From: Cohnella panacarvi Gsoil 349
GTDB lineage: Bacteria > Bacillota > Bacilli > Paenibacillales > Paenibacillaceae
Length of the DNA: 64,000 bases
Assembly: GCF_000515335.1 (NCBI RefSeq)
Contig: NZ_KI911563.1
Span: 3,686,869-3,750,868 of the forward strand
Reading direction: 5' to 3'
The translations under genes and the position numbers were made by a program. This document shows, piece after piece, positions 17,210 to 25,470 of the stretch (the first letter of the stretch is position 1; each line of letters starts with the position of its first letter). Under the pieces are notes generated by a model. It searched no databases, was not told where the DNA came from, and saw only the letters and a list, made by a program, of their open reading frames with translations.

Positions 17210-18169
17210 ATGAGCCATGCACAGATGGATTCGATTGCGATATACGGGCTAAGCCGTCCGGTAACCAAACTCATCCTCGGATCGATGATGCTAAGCGAGG
17301 AACGGACGGCGGAATCCGCCGAGCTGCTTGACGCATACGTCTCATCGGGCGGCAATGCGATCGATACGGCGCATGTCTACGGTCCTTCCGGCGCGAAAGC
17401 GCTCGGGAGATGGATGCGGGACCGCGGTAACCGGAGCGGGCTCGTCCTTATCGGCAAGGGCGCGCATCCGAACGAACTCGGCCCGCGCGTGACGCTCGAG
17501 GCGATGGGGCAGGACTTGAACGAGTCGCTCGATCGGCTGCAGACCGACTACGTCGATATTTACATGCTGCATCGCGACGACCCGGGCAAATCCGTCGGCT
17601 ACATCCTCGAGTCGCTGAACGCGTTGCTGGAATCGAAGCGCTGCCTTGCGCTCGGCGCTTCGAATTGGTCGGTCGCGCGCATCGCGGAAGCGAACGCGTA
17701 TGCGGCGGCGCACGGGCTAACCGGCTTTGCTTGCAACAGCCCGAACCTGAGCTTGGCCAAGCCGAACGAGCCCCGCTGGGAAGGCTGCGTATCGGCGGGC
17801 GAAGAGGACATCTCGTGGCACGAGCGGTCGCAGCTGCCGCTGCTGTCCTGGTCGTCGCAGGCGGGCGGATTTTTCACCGGGCGCTTCTCGCCGGATCTCC
17901 GCGAGGATGCGGAAGCGGTTCGCGTTTATTACAGCGACGCCAACTGGGAGCGGCTTCGCCGGGCGAGGCTGCTTGCGCGGCGCAAGGGCTGCGACCCGAA
18001 CCAGATCGCGCTCGCGTACGTCCTGCATCAACGTTATCCGGCTTGCGCGATCATCGGGCCGAGCAATCCGTCCGAGCTGCGCTCCAGCTTGCCGGGTCTC
18101 GAAGTGAGCCTAACGGAGCAGGAAGCGGAGTGGCTCGATTTGCGGCGGCCCGCGGAGTTCGTCTCTTGA
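17210..18169 (+). CDS. Aldo/keto reductase, 319 aa
   Basis: The NADPH-dependent (beta/alpha)8 reductase has the catalytic tetrad visible: Asp and Tyr in AIDTAHVYG, Lys in VLIGKG, His in YMLHRDDP. The end contains LAYVLHQRYPACAIIGPSNP, the NADPH-binding part. Start 17210 is chosen since CGGAGG (17195-17200) touches the ATG at 17201 but lies 9 nt before this one. It is probably in an operon with the preceding oxidoreductase. Its stop codon is part of the -35 box of the serC promoter. Confidence 0.9.
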   Translation: MSHAQMDSIAIYGLSRPVTKLILGSMMLSEERTAESAELLDAYVSSGGNAIDTAHVYGPSGAKALGRWMRDRGNRSGLVLIGKGAHPNELGPRVTLEAMGQDLNESLDRLQTDYVDIYMLHRDDPGKSVGYILESLNALLESKRCLALGASNWSVARIAEANAYAAAHGLTGFACNSPNLSLAKPNEPRWEGCVSAGEEDISWHERSQLPLLSWSSQAGGFFTGRFSPDLREDAEAVRVYYSDANWERLRRARLLARRKGCDPNQIALAYVLHQRYPACAIIGPSNPSELRSSLPGLEVSLTEQEAEWLDLRRPAEFVS

Positions 18170-18193
18170 CAACGGATCGGATCGGCGTATAAT
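18166..18193 (+). promoter_or_regulatory. Sigma-A promoter of serC-serS
   Basis: TTGACA (18166-18171) and TATAAT (18188-18193) are consensus boxes with a 16-bp spacer. The -35 box overlaps the TGA of the aldo/keto reductase. Transcription would start near 18200, just before the T-box leader. Confidence 0.85.
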
Positions 18194-18199
18194 AAGCCC

Positions 18200-18410
18200 T
18201 AACAATTCGATACGGACATTATGCCGATGAAGAGCATCCAACTCCGAGGCGTTTCCGACAAGAGCAGTCCTGCCGGGCTGCATCCTAAGTTTACCGGCCT
18301 CCGCCCGTTACAGCGGAACCAAGAGGGTCGAGCCGCGCGCGCGGATCGATCAAGTTGGGTGGCACCGCGAGCGAACGCTCCTCGTCCCAATTCAGGACAG
18401 GAGCGTTTTT
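18200..18410 (+). ncRNA. T-box riboswitch, probably tRNA-Ser responsive
   Basis: The leader has the T-box bulge TGGGTGGCACCGCG (18356-18369) next to a terminator (18374-18410), the hallmark of T-box RNAs. The UGGN variable base is C, fitting a tRNA with G73 such as tRNA-Ser. The genes it controls, serC and serS, make and charge serine. When uncharged tRNA binds, the antiterminator forms and the genes are read. The specifier codon in stem I is not certain; TCC at 18283-18285 is my best candidate. Confidence 0.88.
18374..18410 (+). terminator. T-box attenuator terminator
   Basis: AACGCTCCTCGTCC pairs with GGACAGGAGCGTT (one bulge) and is followed by T residues. The 5' part of the stem is the one that the T-box antiterminator would sequester. 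Confidence 0.88.
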
Positions 18411-18446
18411 GTGTTTTCATCCAAACTTGAGAGGACGCGGTATAAG

Positions 18447-19535
18447 GTGAAGAGAGCGTACAACTTCAATCCGGGACCGGCGGCGCTGCCGCTAGAGGTG
18501 TTGGAGCAAGCGAAAGAGGAACTGGTCGAATACGGCGGCAAAGGCATGTCGCTCATGGAGATGTCGCACCGGAGCAAGCCGGTCGAGCGGATGATGGAGG
18601 AGACGAGGCAACTGTTGGCGGAGCTGCTAGGCCTCCCGCAGGGCTATCAGGCGCTGTTCATGGGCGGAGGCGCCAGCACCCAGTTCGCGCTTATCCCGAT
18701 GAATTTCCTGGCGGCGGACCGGGTCGGTCATTACGTGCTGTCGGGCAGCTTCTCGGACAAAGCGTACCAAGAGGCCGTCACCGTCGGCGAAGCTAACGTC
18801 ATCGCGAGCGGCAAGGCTGATAAGTGGCGGAAGCTTCCGGACGTAGGCGAACTACAGGTTGACGCGACGGCGGCCTACGTCCATCTGACGACGAACAATA
18901 CGATCGAAGGCACGCAATTCCGCGAGCTCCCGGACGTTGGCGACGCGCCGCTCTTCGGCGATATGACGAGCGATATGCTGAGCCGCAAGCAGGATTGGAC
19001 GAAATTCGGGTTCATGTATGCGGGGGCGCAGAAAAATTTAGGTCCGGCGGGCGTTACCGTAGCGATCGTCCGGGAAGATATGCTTCATGTCAGCTCGGAG
19101 CGCGCGATACCGACGATTCTCAAGTACGCGACGTTCGCTAGTAACGAGTCGCTCTACAATACGCCGCCGGTTCATTCGATCTACATGATGAAGCTGGTGC
19201 TGGAATGGACGAAGCGCCAAGGCGGCGTCGCGGAGATGGAACGGCGCGCCGCGCTCAGGACGGGCATGTTGTACGAGACGATCGACGCGAGCGGCGGCTT
19301 CTATAACGGCTTCGCCGACAAGGAAGCCCGTTCGCGGATGAACGTCACGTGGCGAATGCAGGACGAGGCGATCGAGAAGCGATTCGTGCAAGAGGCCTTG
19401 CAGAACGGATTCGAGGGATTGGCCGGCCACCGAAGCGTCGGCGGGCTGCGCGCCTCGGCTTACAATGCGGTGCCGGTAGAGGCATGCGAGGCGCTGGTCC
19501 AATTCATGCGCGATTATCAGCGGCGCAACGGATAA
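18447..19535 (+). CDS. serC: Phosphoserine aminotransferase, 362 aa
   Basis: This PLP enzyme transfers the amino group of glutamate to 3-phosphohydroxypyruvate, the second step of serine synthesis. The N-terminus YNFNPGPAALP is diagnostic, and the PLP lysine is in YAGAQKNLGPAG. The C-terminal GLAGHRSVGGLRASAYNA is also typical. The start is GTG 18447 (KRAYNFNPG), matching the usual length near 360; an upstream GTG at 18411 sits at the terminator and is unlikely. It is first gene after the T-box and 17 nt before serS. Confidence 0.95.
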   Translation: MKRAYNFNPGPAALPLEVLEQAKEELVEYGGKGMSLMEMSHRSKPVERMMEETRQLLAELLGLPQGYQALFMGGGASTQFALIPMNFLAADRVGHYVLSGSFSDKAYQEAVTVGEANVIASGKADKWRKLPDVGELQVDATAAYVHLTTNNTIEGTQFRELPDVGDAPLFGDMTSDMLSRKQDWTKFGFMYAGAQKNLGPAGVTVAIVREDMLHVSSERAIPTILKYATFASNESLYNTPPVHSIYMMKLVLEWTKRQGGVAEMERRAALRTGMLYETIDASGGFYNGFADKEARSRMNVTWRMQDEAIEKRFVQEALQNGFEGLAGHRSVGGLRASAYNAVPVEACEALVQFMRDYQRRNG

Positions 19536-19552
19536 GACGGGAGGAGAGCGAT

Positions 19553-20836
19553 ATGCTGGACATTCGTTATATTCGGGATCATGCGGAGCAAATACAACAG
19601 ACGGCCGATGCCAAAGGAATCGGACTTTCGATCGTCAAGCTGCTTGAAGTCGACGAGCATCGGCGCGCGCTCATGCAAGAGATCGAGCAGCTAAGGCACG
19701 GACGCAACCGAGCTTCGGAGAAGATCGGGGGGTTGATGGAGAGCGGTAATAAAGCGGAGGCCGAGCGGTTGAAGGCGGAAGTGAAGTGGAACAACGAGAC
19801 GCTGAAGAGATTGGAGGGGCAACAGGCGCAGGTCGAGACGGCGTACATCGAGCTGATGCGCCTCGTACCGAATCCGGTGTCGGAGGACACCCCGCCCGGG
19901 CAGTCGGACGCGGACAACGTAGAGATCAAGCGCGTCGGAGAGAAGCCGGACTTCGCCTTCGCGCCGCGCGACCACGTCGCCATCGGAGAGGCGCTCGGCT
20001 TGTTCGATATTCCGCGCGGGGTGAAGATGGCAGGCGCGCGGAACTATGTGCTGAAAGGCGCGGGCTTCCGTCTGCACCGGGCGGTTCAGCATCTGGCCAT
20101 GGATGTGCTGGAGGAAGCGGGGTTCACGCCGATGGACGTTCCGATGCTTGTCCGGGAGGACGCGCTGGTCGGGTCGGGCTATTTTCCGCTGGGGCGGGAT
20201 CAGACTTATGCATTGGCAGACGACAATAAGTATTTGGTCGGCACGTCGGAAGTCAGCTTGGCGGCGTATTACGGCGACGAGGTGATCGACGTCGGCAAGC
20301 CGGTCAAGCTGGCCGCGATGTCGGCGTGCTTCCGCAGGGAAGTCGGCTCGCAAGGACGGGACGTTCGAGGCTTGTACCGGGTCCATCAATTCTCGAAGGT
20401 CGAGCAAGTCGTGCTATGCGCGAACGATCCCGGGCTATCGGAGAGGCTGCTGCAGGAAATTACGGGCAACGCCGAACGCATCCTGCAGTTGCTCGAGCTG
20501 CCCTACCGGGTCGTCTCGGTGTGCATCGGAGACATGTCGCAGAAAAACTATAAGCAATACGACATCGAGACGTGGATGCCGAGCAGGGAGTCGTACGGCG
20601 AGACGCATTCGTCGTCGAACGTGCATGAATTTCAGGCTCGCCGCGCGAATATCCGGTACAGGGACGCGGACGGGAAGCTTCATTATTGCCATATGCTCAA
20701 CAATACGGCGATCGCAACGCCGCGCATCCTCATACCGCTGCTGGAGAACCATCAACGCGAGGACGGCGGCGTATATATTCCGAAAGCGCTGCGACCTTAT
20801 ATGCAAGGCCAAACCGAGCTTAAGCCGGAGGGATAA
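19553..20836 (+). CDS. serS: Serine--tRNA ligase, 427 aa
   Basis: Class II synthetase. The N-terminal coiled-coil arm (about 30-100, repeated E/K/R/L) grips the long arm of tRNA-Ser. The catalytic core has motif 2 in CFRREVGSQGRDVRGLYRVHQF and motif 3 in NNTAIATPRILIPLLENHQ. The length equals that of Bacillus SerS. ATG 19553 has GGGAGGAG before it; the open frame extends further back into serC but without homology. It is regulated together with serC by the T-box. Confidence 0.97.
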   Translation: MLDIRYIRDHAEQIQQTADAKGIGLSIVKLLEVDEHRRALMQEIEQLRHGRNRASEKIGGLMESGNKAEAERLKAEVKWNNETLKRLEGQQAQVETAYIELMRLVPNPVSEDTPPGQSDADNVEIKRVGEKPDFAFAPRDHVAIGEALGLFDIPRGVKMAGARNYVLKGAGFRLHRAVQHLAMDVLEEAGFTPMDVPMLVREDALVGSGYFPLGRDQTYALADDNKYLVGTSEVSLAAYYGDEVIDVGKPVKLAAMSACFRREVGSQGRDVRGLYRVHQFSKVEQVVLCANDPGLSERLLQEITGNAERILQLLELPYRVVSVCIGDMSQKNYKQYDIETWMPSRESYGETHSSSNVHEFQARRANIRYRDADGKLHYCHMLNNTAIATPRILIPLLENHQREDGGVYIPKALRPYMQGQTELKPEG

Positions 20837-20839
20837 AGA

Positions 20840-21595
20840 ATGGACAATACGCAGAGGTTCACCGACAGAGTCGATACGTACGTCAAATATCGGCCGAGTT
20901 ACCCGGAAGAGGCGATCGATTATTTGTACGATACGGTCGGGTTAGGCGCCGACGGCGAAATCGCCGACGTCGGCGCGGGAACGGGCAAGTTCACGCGGCT
21001 GCTCCTCGAGCGGGGAAGCGTCGTGCACGCGGTGGAACCGAACGACGCGATGCGGGCGGCGGCGGAGCAGGCGCTAGGCGGAACGCCGGGCTTCCGCGCG
21101 GTGCCGGGATCGGCGGAGAATACGCTCCTGCCTGACGGTTCGGTCGATCATATCGTGTGCGCGCAAGCGTTCCATTGGTTCGACCGCGAGAAGGCGAAGG
21201 CAGAGTTCAAACGTATTCTGAAGCCGGGAGGCAAGGTAGCGCTCATTTGGAACTCGCGGCTGACGCATGGCACGCCGTTCCTCGAAGCGTACGATAAGCT
21301 GTTGCGCACGTACGGGATCGATTATGAGAAGGTGGGGCATAAGAACATTTCCGAAGATGGGCTTGCGAAGTTTTTTCAACCGGCCGCCATGCGCGTCGCG
21401 CGTTTTCCGAGCGGTCAACTGCTCGACTTCGAGGCGTTGGCCGGACGGATGCTATCCTCCTCCTACGTCCCGCAGCCGGGCCATCCGAGCTACGAGCCGA
21501 TGATCGCGGGGCTTCGGAATATTCACGATCGGTGCAATGACAAAGGTCTCGTGTCTTTCGACTACGAGACCGAAGTGTTCTGGGGCGAATTATAG
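20840..21595 (+). CDS. Class I SAM-dependent methyltransferase, 251 aa
   Basis: The SAM-binding glycine motif IADVGAGTGKFTRLLL (about 38-53), the acidic VEPND and the post-II/III segment VCAQAFHWFD define a methyltransferase_11-type fold. Substrate not evident. It starts 3 nt after the serS stop with GGAGGG overlapping the end of serS, so it is translationally close to serS and is probably part of the T-box transcript. Confidence 0.88.
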   Translation: MDNTQRFTDRVDTYVKYRPSYPEEAIDYLYDTVGLGADGEIADVGAGTGKFTRLLLERGSVVHAVEPNDAMRAAAEQALGGTPGFRAVPGSAENTLLPDGSVDHIVCAQAFHWFDREKAKAEFKRILKPGGKVALIWNSRLTHGTPFLEAYDKLLRTYGIDYEKVGHKNISEDGLAKFFQPAAMRVARFPSGQLLDFEALAGRMLSSSYVPQPGHPSYEPMIAGLRNIHDRCNDKGLVSFDYETEVFWGEL

Positions 21596-21623
21596 GGGCT
21601 TAGCGTTTCATCTGAGATAGCAA

Positions 21624-21660
21624 AGACACAGCCTTCAGGTCCTAATGGCTGTGTCTATTT
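21624..21660. terminator. Bidirectional terminator after the methyltransferase gene
   Basis: GACACAGCC pairs perfectly with GGCTGTGTC over a 13-nt loop, with AAA before and TATTT after. It also ends the converging toxin gene, whose stop codon is at 21655. Confidence 0.75.
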
Positions 21661-21858
21661 GAAGTTATTGAATTCTTCGAGCGTGATCCTGAGCTGATCC
21701 TTCAGAATTTTTCGGAAAACAGGTGGCGGGATCTCTCCGCTTCCGAACGATACCTTGGTACGGTAACCGTCCTTGCGGTAATAATAATGATCGGTTGTTC
21801 GGTAGTTGTCCCACCCGTTCTTGTCGAGGTAACGCTTTAGTTCCGCCCATTTAGCCAT
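21655..21858 (-). CDS. HicA-like mRNA interferase toxin, 67 aa
   Basis: The short basic protein has the double-stranded-RNA-binding-like HicA pattern: LKRYLDKNGWDNYRTTDHYYYRK with the expected His, then KVSFGSGEIPPPVFRKILKD. HicA toxins cut mRNA. The start at 21858 overlaps the end of the antitoxin gene by 8 nt, the usual coupling in toxin-antitoxin pairs. A longer open frame to 21978 exists but runs inside the antitoxin gene. Confidence 0.75.
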   Translation of the reverse strand: MAKWAELKRYLDKNGWDNYRTTDHYYYRKDGYRTKVSFGSGEIPPPVFRKILKDQLRITLEEFNNFK

Positions 21859-22267
21859 GCACCGTGACGGCAACCAGCTCCTCGACTTTCTCGGATTCCG
21901 TCTCGACGAGTTGAAGCAAATAGAACGCGTCACGTGGTCGTTCAGACGAAAAACGGCCGAAGTCCTCAAGCATTTCATCGATTAGAACCTTCAGGTGGCT
22001 GAATAGATCGGCAAGTGCGTCTTTCTCCGTGTCCCCATATCCGAAAATGTCTGGGATCCCTGTCATGGTCGCCATGAGGACCCCTTCAGCTTTCTCAATC
22101 GAAATCTGAATAGGGAACTCACGACTAAGCAATGATTTCACGTGTGGCGCGGCGATCAGAAGATTCACGCGGTTGTTCTTCTCGATAACCGCAGGCCCTT
22201 TGTAGAATGCTTCGTCGAACGTCTTACCCCAATGTTTACGGACTTCGGAAGATTGAATGGTTTCCAT
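21851..22267 (-). CDS. Composite antitoxin: Phd/YefM-like N-terminus plus HicB-like domain, 138 aa
   Basis: Residues 1-50 (METIQSSEVRKHWG ... VLIAAP-like VNLLIAAPHVKSLL) resemble the Phd/YefM DNA-binding fold. Residues about 55-110 (IQISIEKAEGVLMATMTGIP, YGDTEKDALADLFSHLKVL) match the HicB RNase-H-like partial domain. HicB normally has its own HTH or ribbon-helix-helix at the C-terminus; here DNA binding seems to come from the other end. The gene precedes and overlaps the toxin gene. ATG 22267 follows AAAGGTGG. A triple TGTACA operator lies just upstream. Confidence 0.7.
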   Translation of the reverse strand: METIQSSEVRKHWGKTFDEAFYKGPAVIEKNNRVNLLIAAPHVKSLLSREFPIQISIEKAEGVLMATMTGIPDIFGYGDTEKDALADLFSHLKVLIDEMLEDFGRFSSERPRDAFYLLQLVETESEKVEELVAVTVHG

Positions 22268-22297
22268 CAATTTCACCACCTTTACACCCCCAATCAT

Positions 22298-22321
22298 AGT
22301 ACGTTTTGTACAATTTGTACA
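22298..22321. promoter_or_regulatory. Candidate autoregulatory operator of the toxin-antitoxin pair
   Basis: AGTACG, TGTACA and TGTACA start at 22298, 22307 and 22316, an exact 9-bp period, 31 bp upstream of the antitoxin start. Each hexamer is (nearly) self-complementary. Confidence 0.5.
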
Positions 22322-22387
22322 TTTATTTTATCCAACTATTGGAGGAAAGATGACGGCCATGACACACGAAATGCAAAATCGGGTTTT

Positions 22388-23278
22388 CTACGGGGCATAA
22401 TCTTGCAATAGTTTTTCCAAATCCAACTGTAAATCTTTGCTGATGGAGCTCATAGGCAAACGCAAGGTGTCCGATGACAGGATGCCTTGTTTGGCGAGGA
22501 CCCACTTTACTGGAGCGGGGTTTGACTCTTGAAATAGTTTTGTGACCAAAGGAACCAGGGAGTCGAACATTTGTCGCGCTTTAGTAAATTCGCCTTGACC
22601 CGTCAGCTTGTAAACTTGCAAGAACGTGCCGGTCTGAATATTGGCAGACGCTAGAATGCCGCCGGAAGCCCCATGCTTTAACATGGAACAGAATTGAAGG
22701 TCATCGCCGCAGAGAATCGGTTTCGCAGCCGAGGGGGCGAGCTCGGAAATCAAATCAAGGCCGCCGGAGCTATCTTTTAACCCGATGACTCCGTTCAAAT
22801 CCAAGATTCTACTTATCGTATCCGTCGTTAGATGAATACTTGTGCGGCTAGGGACCTCATAAGCGATTACCGGAACTCCGGCTTGCGCAACGCTGCGGAA
22901 ATGCTCAATGACGCCTTCTTGCGAGGGACGATTATAATAGGGAGTCACGACAAGGACGGCATCCGCCCCAAGCTGTGCAGCCTGTTCCGTCCGTTTCACA
23001 GTCGTGAAGGTGCTGTTGGTTCCTGTGCCTATAATTAACGGAATCTGTTTATGAAGATTGCTCAGGACATTTTTCGTCGCTTGTACGAGAGTCCTCACCT
23101 CTTCCCACAATAAAGTAGGAGCTTCGCCAGTCGTCCCATTGATCACTAAACCTTGAATGTCGTGATTCAGCAGCTTCTCCAAATAATCTTGGTACGAATC
23201 CAAATCCAACTCTTCGTTCGGCGCAAAAGGCGTAACGGTCGGTACGTAAACCCCTGCTAAATCCCGCTCTGTCAGCAT
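22388..23278 (-). CDS. Dihydrodipicolinate synthase/N-acetylneuraminate lyase family aldolase (DapA-like), 296 aa
   Basis: Class I aldolase of the DapA family: VNGTTGEAPTL-like GLVINGTTGEAPTL binds the pyruvate, PYYNRPSQEG is present, the Schiff-base Lys is in VIGLKDSSG, and the catalytic Tyr is in AYEVPSRT. The usual Asn after this Tyr is Glu (AYEVP instead of YNVP), so true DapA activity is not certain. It stands alone, divergent from a LysR regulator, not in a lysine operon; it may be a second DapA or a catabolic lyase. The AGGGG site before the ATG is good. Confidence 0.85.
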   Translation of the reverse strand: MLTERDLAGVYVPTVTPFAPNEELDLDSYQDYLEKLLNHDIQGLVINGTTGEAPTLLWEEVRTLVQATKNVLSNLHKQIPLIIGTGTNSTFTTVKRTEQAAQLGADAVLVVTPYYNRPSQEGVIEHFRSVAQAGVPVIAYEVPSRTSIHLTTDTISRILDLNGVIGLKDSSGGLDLISELAPSAAKPILCGDDLQFCSMLKHGASGGILASANIQTGTFLQVYKLTGQGEFTKARQMFDSLVPLVTKLFQESNPAPVKWVLAKQGILSSDTLRLPMSSISKDLQLDLEKLLQDYAP

Positions 23279-23344
23279 GATGATTCCCCTCCGAATATTC
23301 CGTATCGCTAATAATTTAACATAGCAATCAGTATCGGCGTTACC

Positions 23345-23368
23345 TATAATAAGTGATGAGAATTATCA
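23345..23368 (+). promoter_or_regulatory. LysR-type operator region between the dapA-like and lysR genes
   Basis: The interrupted palindrome TGATGAGAATTATCA (23354-23368) fits LysR-type sites, and TATAAT (23345-23350) is a possible -10 box of the regulator gene. This would place the regulator on its own promoter (autoregulation). Confidence 0.4.
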
Positions 23369-23390
23369 ATAATTTTGAAGTGGTGAATAA

Positions 23391-24257
23391 ATGGATCTCG
23401 CCTATTTTCAGACCTTTCGGGAAGTTGCCTTCCATCAAAGTTTCACTAAAGCAGCGGGGGAACTCGGGTACGCTCAATCTAGCGTCACCATGCAAATTCA
23501 GAAGTTAGAGCAGCTGTATGGCGTTCGGCTGTTTGAGAGGCATGGCAAGGGGCTTCGCCTAACTTCGGCAGGGGAGGAGTTGCTGCAAGTTACCGTCCAA
23601 ATGCTCAATCTGTTTCAGCAGTCCAAAGAAATGCTAACTCTTCAGGGAGGAGGTGTTCTTACGATCGGGACGATCGATTCGCTGGCAGCCTACTACCTTC
23701 CTTCATTGATTCAGAATATCCGCCGGCAATATCCGGCTATCACAGTCAGGCTTCAACCGGACAGCGAAAGCACCATTGTAGAAAAAGTTAAAGAAGGAGA
23801 ATTTGATATCGGGCTTCTGCTAGAAAATAAGTCTACCGATCCTTCACTGCAGTGGACAACAATCAGAGAAGAACCGCTGGTTCTAATCGCGAGCCCCGAC
23901 CATCCTTTGTCCTCTCTCCGCACCATCCAGCTTGACCAACTGAATGATGAGGAGTGGATTATGACCGAAGCGAGCTGCAATTATAGGATTATGTTAGAGA
24001 AGGTTCTTCGAGAGCAGAGCATCTCGTACAGGATCGGATTAGAGCTTGGTAATCCCGAAGCCATTAAACGTTGTCTGTTGTCAGGCACCGGTATCTCGCT
24101 GCTTCCTCAAATGCTTGTTCGTGAAGAGGTGCTAAGAAGGGAGTTAGTTGTCCTTCCGTTCAGCCATCCCGACATTAGGTTGGACTTGCAAATGGTCATG
24201 CGTCCGAAGAAATGGATTTCCAATTCGCTTAAGGATTTTATAGACATGTTACGTTAA
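23391..24257 (+). CDS. LysR-family transcriptional regulator, 288 aa
   Basis: The N-terminal winged helix-turn-helix (FHQSFTKAAGELGYAQSSVTMQIQKLEQLYG, FERHGKGLRLT) is followed by a LysR substrate-binding domain (LTIGTIDSLAAYYLP ... LPQMLV). It is divergently arranged with the dapA-like gene (112 bp apart), so it most likely regulates that gene. The base composition in this pair of genes is lower in G+C than in its neighbours. Confidence 0.92.
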   Translation: MDLAYFQTFREVAFHQSFTKAAGELGYAQSSVTMQIQKLEQLYGVRLFERHGKGLRLTSAGEELLQVTVQMLNLFQQSKEMLTLQGGGVLTIGTIDSLAAYYLPSLIQNIRRQYPAITVRLQPDSESTIVEKVKEGEFDIGLLLENKSTDPSLQWTTIREEPLVLIASPDHPLSSLRTIQLDQLNDEEWIMTEASCNYRIMLEKVLREQSISYRIGLELGNPEAIKRCLLSGTGISLLPQMLVREEVLRRELVVLPFSHPDIRLDLQMVMRPKKWISNSLKDFIDMLR

Positions 24258-24277
24258 TTGTTAAGCTGATTAGACAA

Positions 24278-25366
24278 CTATTGAGCTTGGTACTTGTTAG
24301 CCGCATCGCGGATCGCGCGCCATTCGGCCAAGTGCTGCTCGAGACTGCCGATCAGCTTATTGATACCGTCGACCAACTGATCGGTCTCACCTGACGTCAG
24401 GCGTTCGATCGATTGCACGAGCTCCGCGGGAAGCGGAGTCGGAGCGGGGATCGACGCTAGCAACGGCTGAAGATAGCCTAATAGGGAGGCGGCCGACGGA
24501 GCGGCGGCTTGCGGCTCGGTGGCGTTTGCTTGTCCCTGCTGCGGAATAAGCTCGATTTGGAGGGCGGAAGGGGCCGGTTGCTTAGCGACCGTTTTTTTCG
24601 ATTCCTCATCGGCCTCTTCCGCTTCTGCTCTCGCTTTCGCTGCCTTTTCCCGCTCTTTGCGATTGTGCTCGAACGTGGCCCACGTCTCCAGCAACTCGTA
24701 ACCGGACTTGAACAGCAGCTTGCCCTTCGTATTGTCGGAGATGTCCTTATCCTTGAACAGCTTGGCGATCTTCTTCACGTCGGTGACCGCCATCTCGTCG
24801 CGCGCCATGATGAGCGCCAGCGAATCGCGGTGCTCCATCGGCAAATCCTTGAGCGGCATGAGTTGATCTTCCGTCAGCTTGTCCTTGCGGATTTCGGTTC
24901 CGGCGACGATCAGCTTCCTGACGGCGTTGCTGAACTTCAGCAGCTCCAACTTGTTCTTGATGTACGACTCGGGCTTGCCGAGCTTGCTCGAGATGTACTT
25001 GGTCGAGCTGCTGAACTTCGGGTCGGTAAGCAGCTTGTGGAACGCTTCCGCCTCCTCGATCGGGGAGAAGCCTTGACGGGTCAAATTCTCGGCGATCTGC
25101 TCGAAGTAGATTTCCATCTCGTCCGTCGCCGTCGAGACGATGCACGGAATCGTAGGTTTGTTCAGCATTTTGCAAGCTTTGTATCGGCGGTTGCCGTAGA
25201 TGATCTTATAGCGGCCGCCCGGCATCGCGCGAACTTTGATCGGAGACAGCAGGCCGATTTCGCCGATGCTGCTCATCAGCTCCTGAAGCGCCTCGTCGTC
25301 GAATTGGTAGCGGGGCTGATCCGTATCCTCGTCGATAAGCGCGGTTGCGATCTCGATTATATCCAT
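24278..25366 (-). CDS. Solo ParB/Spo0J-domain protein, 362 aa
   Basis: The ParB N-terminal (CTPase/sulfiredoxin-like) domain is at about 1-100: DEDTDQPRYQFDDEALQELMSSI, GLLSPIKV, then YKIIYGNRRYKACKML, which stands where ParB has its GERRxR box, and AENLTRQGFSPIEEAEAFHKLL. A helix-turn-helix region follows (SKLGKPESYIKNKLELLKF, about 125-150). The last third has a charged coiled coil (KEREKAAKARAEAEEADEE) and a Pro/Ala linker. No parA gene is next to it. It lies 105 bp from an 18-unit palindrome array. AGGAGA precedes the ATG and ATTATA/TATAAT at 25413-25408 is a likely -10. Whether it segregates DNA or regulates genes is not known. Confidence 0.82.
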   Translation of the reverse strand: MDIIEIATALIDEDTDQPRYQFDDEALQELMSSIGEIGLLSPIKVRAMPGGRYKIIYGNRRYKACKMLNKPTIPCIVSTATDEMEIYFEQIAENLTRQGFSPIEEAEAFHKLLTDPKFSSSTKYISSKLGKPESYIKNKLELLKFSNAVRKLIVAGTEIRKDKLTEDQLMPLKDLPMEHRDSLALIMARDEMAVTDVKKIAKLFKDKDISDNTKGKLLFKSGYELLETWATFEHNRKEREKAAKARAEAEEADEESKKTVAKQPAPSALQIELIPQQGQANATEPQAAAPSAASLLGYLQPLLASIPAPTPLPAELVQSIERLTSGETDQLVDGINKLIGSLEQHLAEWRAIRDAANKYQAQ

Positions 25367-25470
25367 GTCGATTCTCCTAATCGGCTTGTCATAAACACAA
25401 TACAGGTATTATATAACAGTCCGGACCGGAATTGGATGAAAAATATGGCTACCGCGTCTCTTTGCGAATA

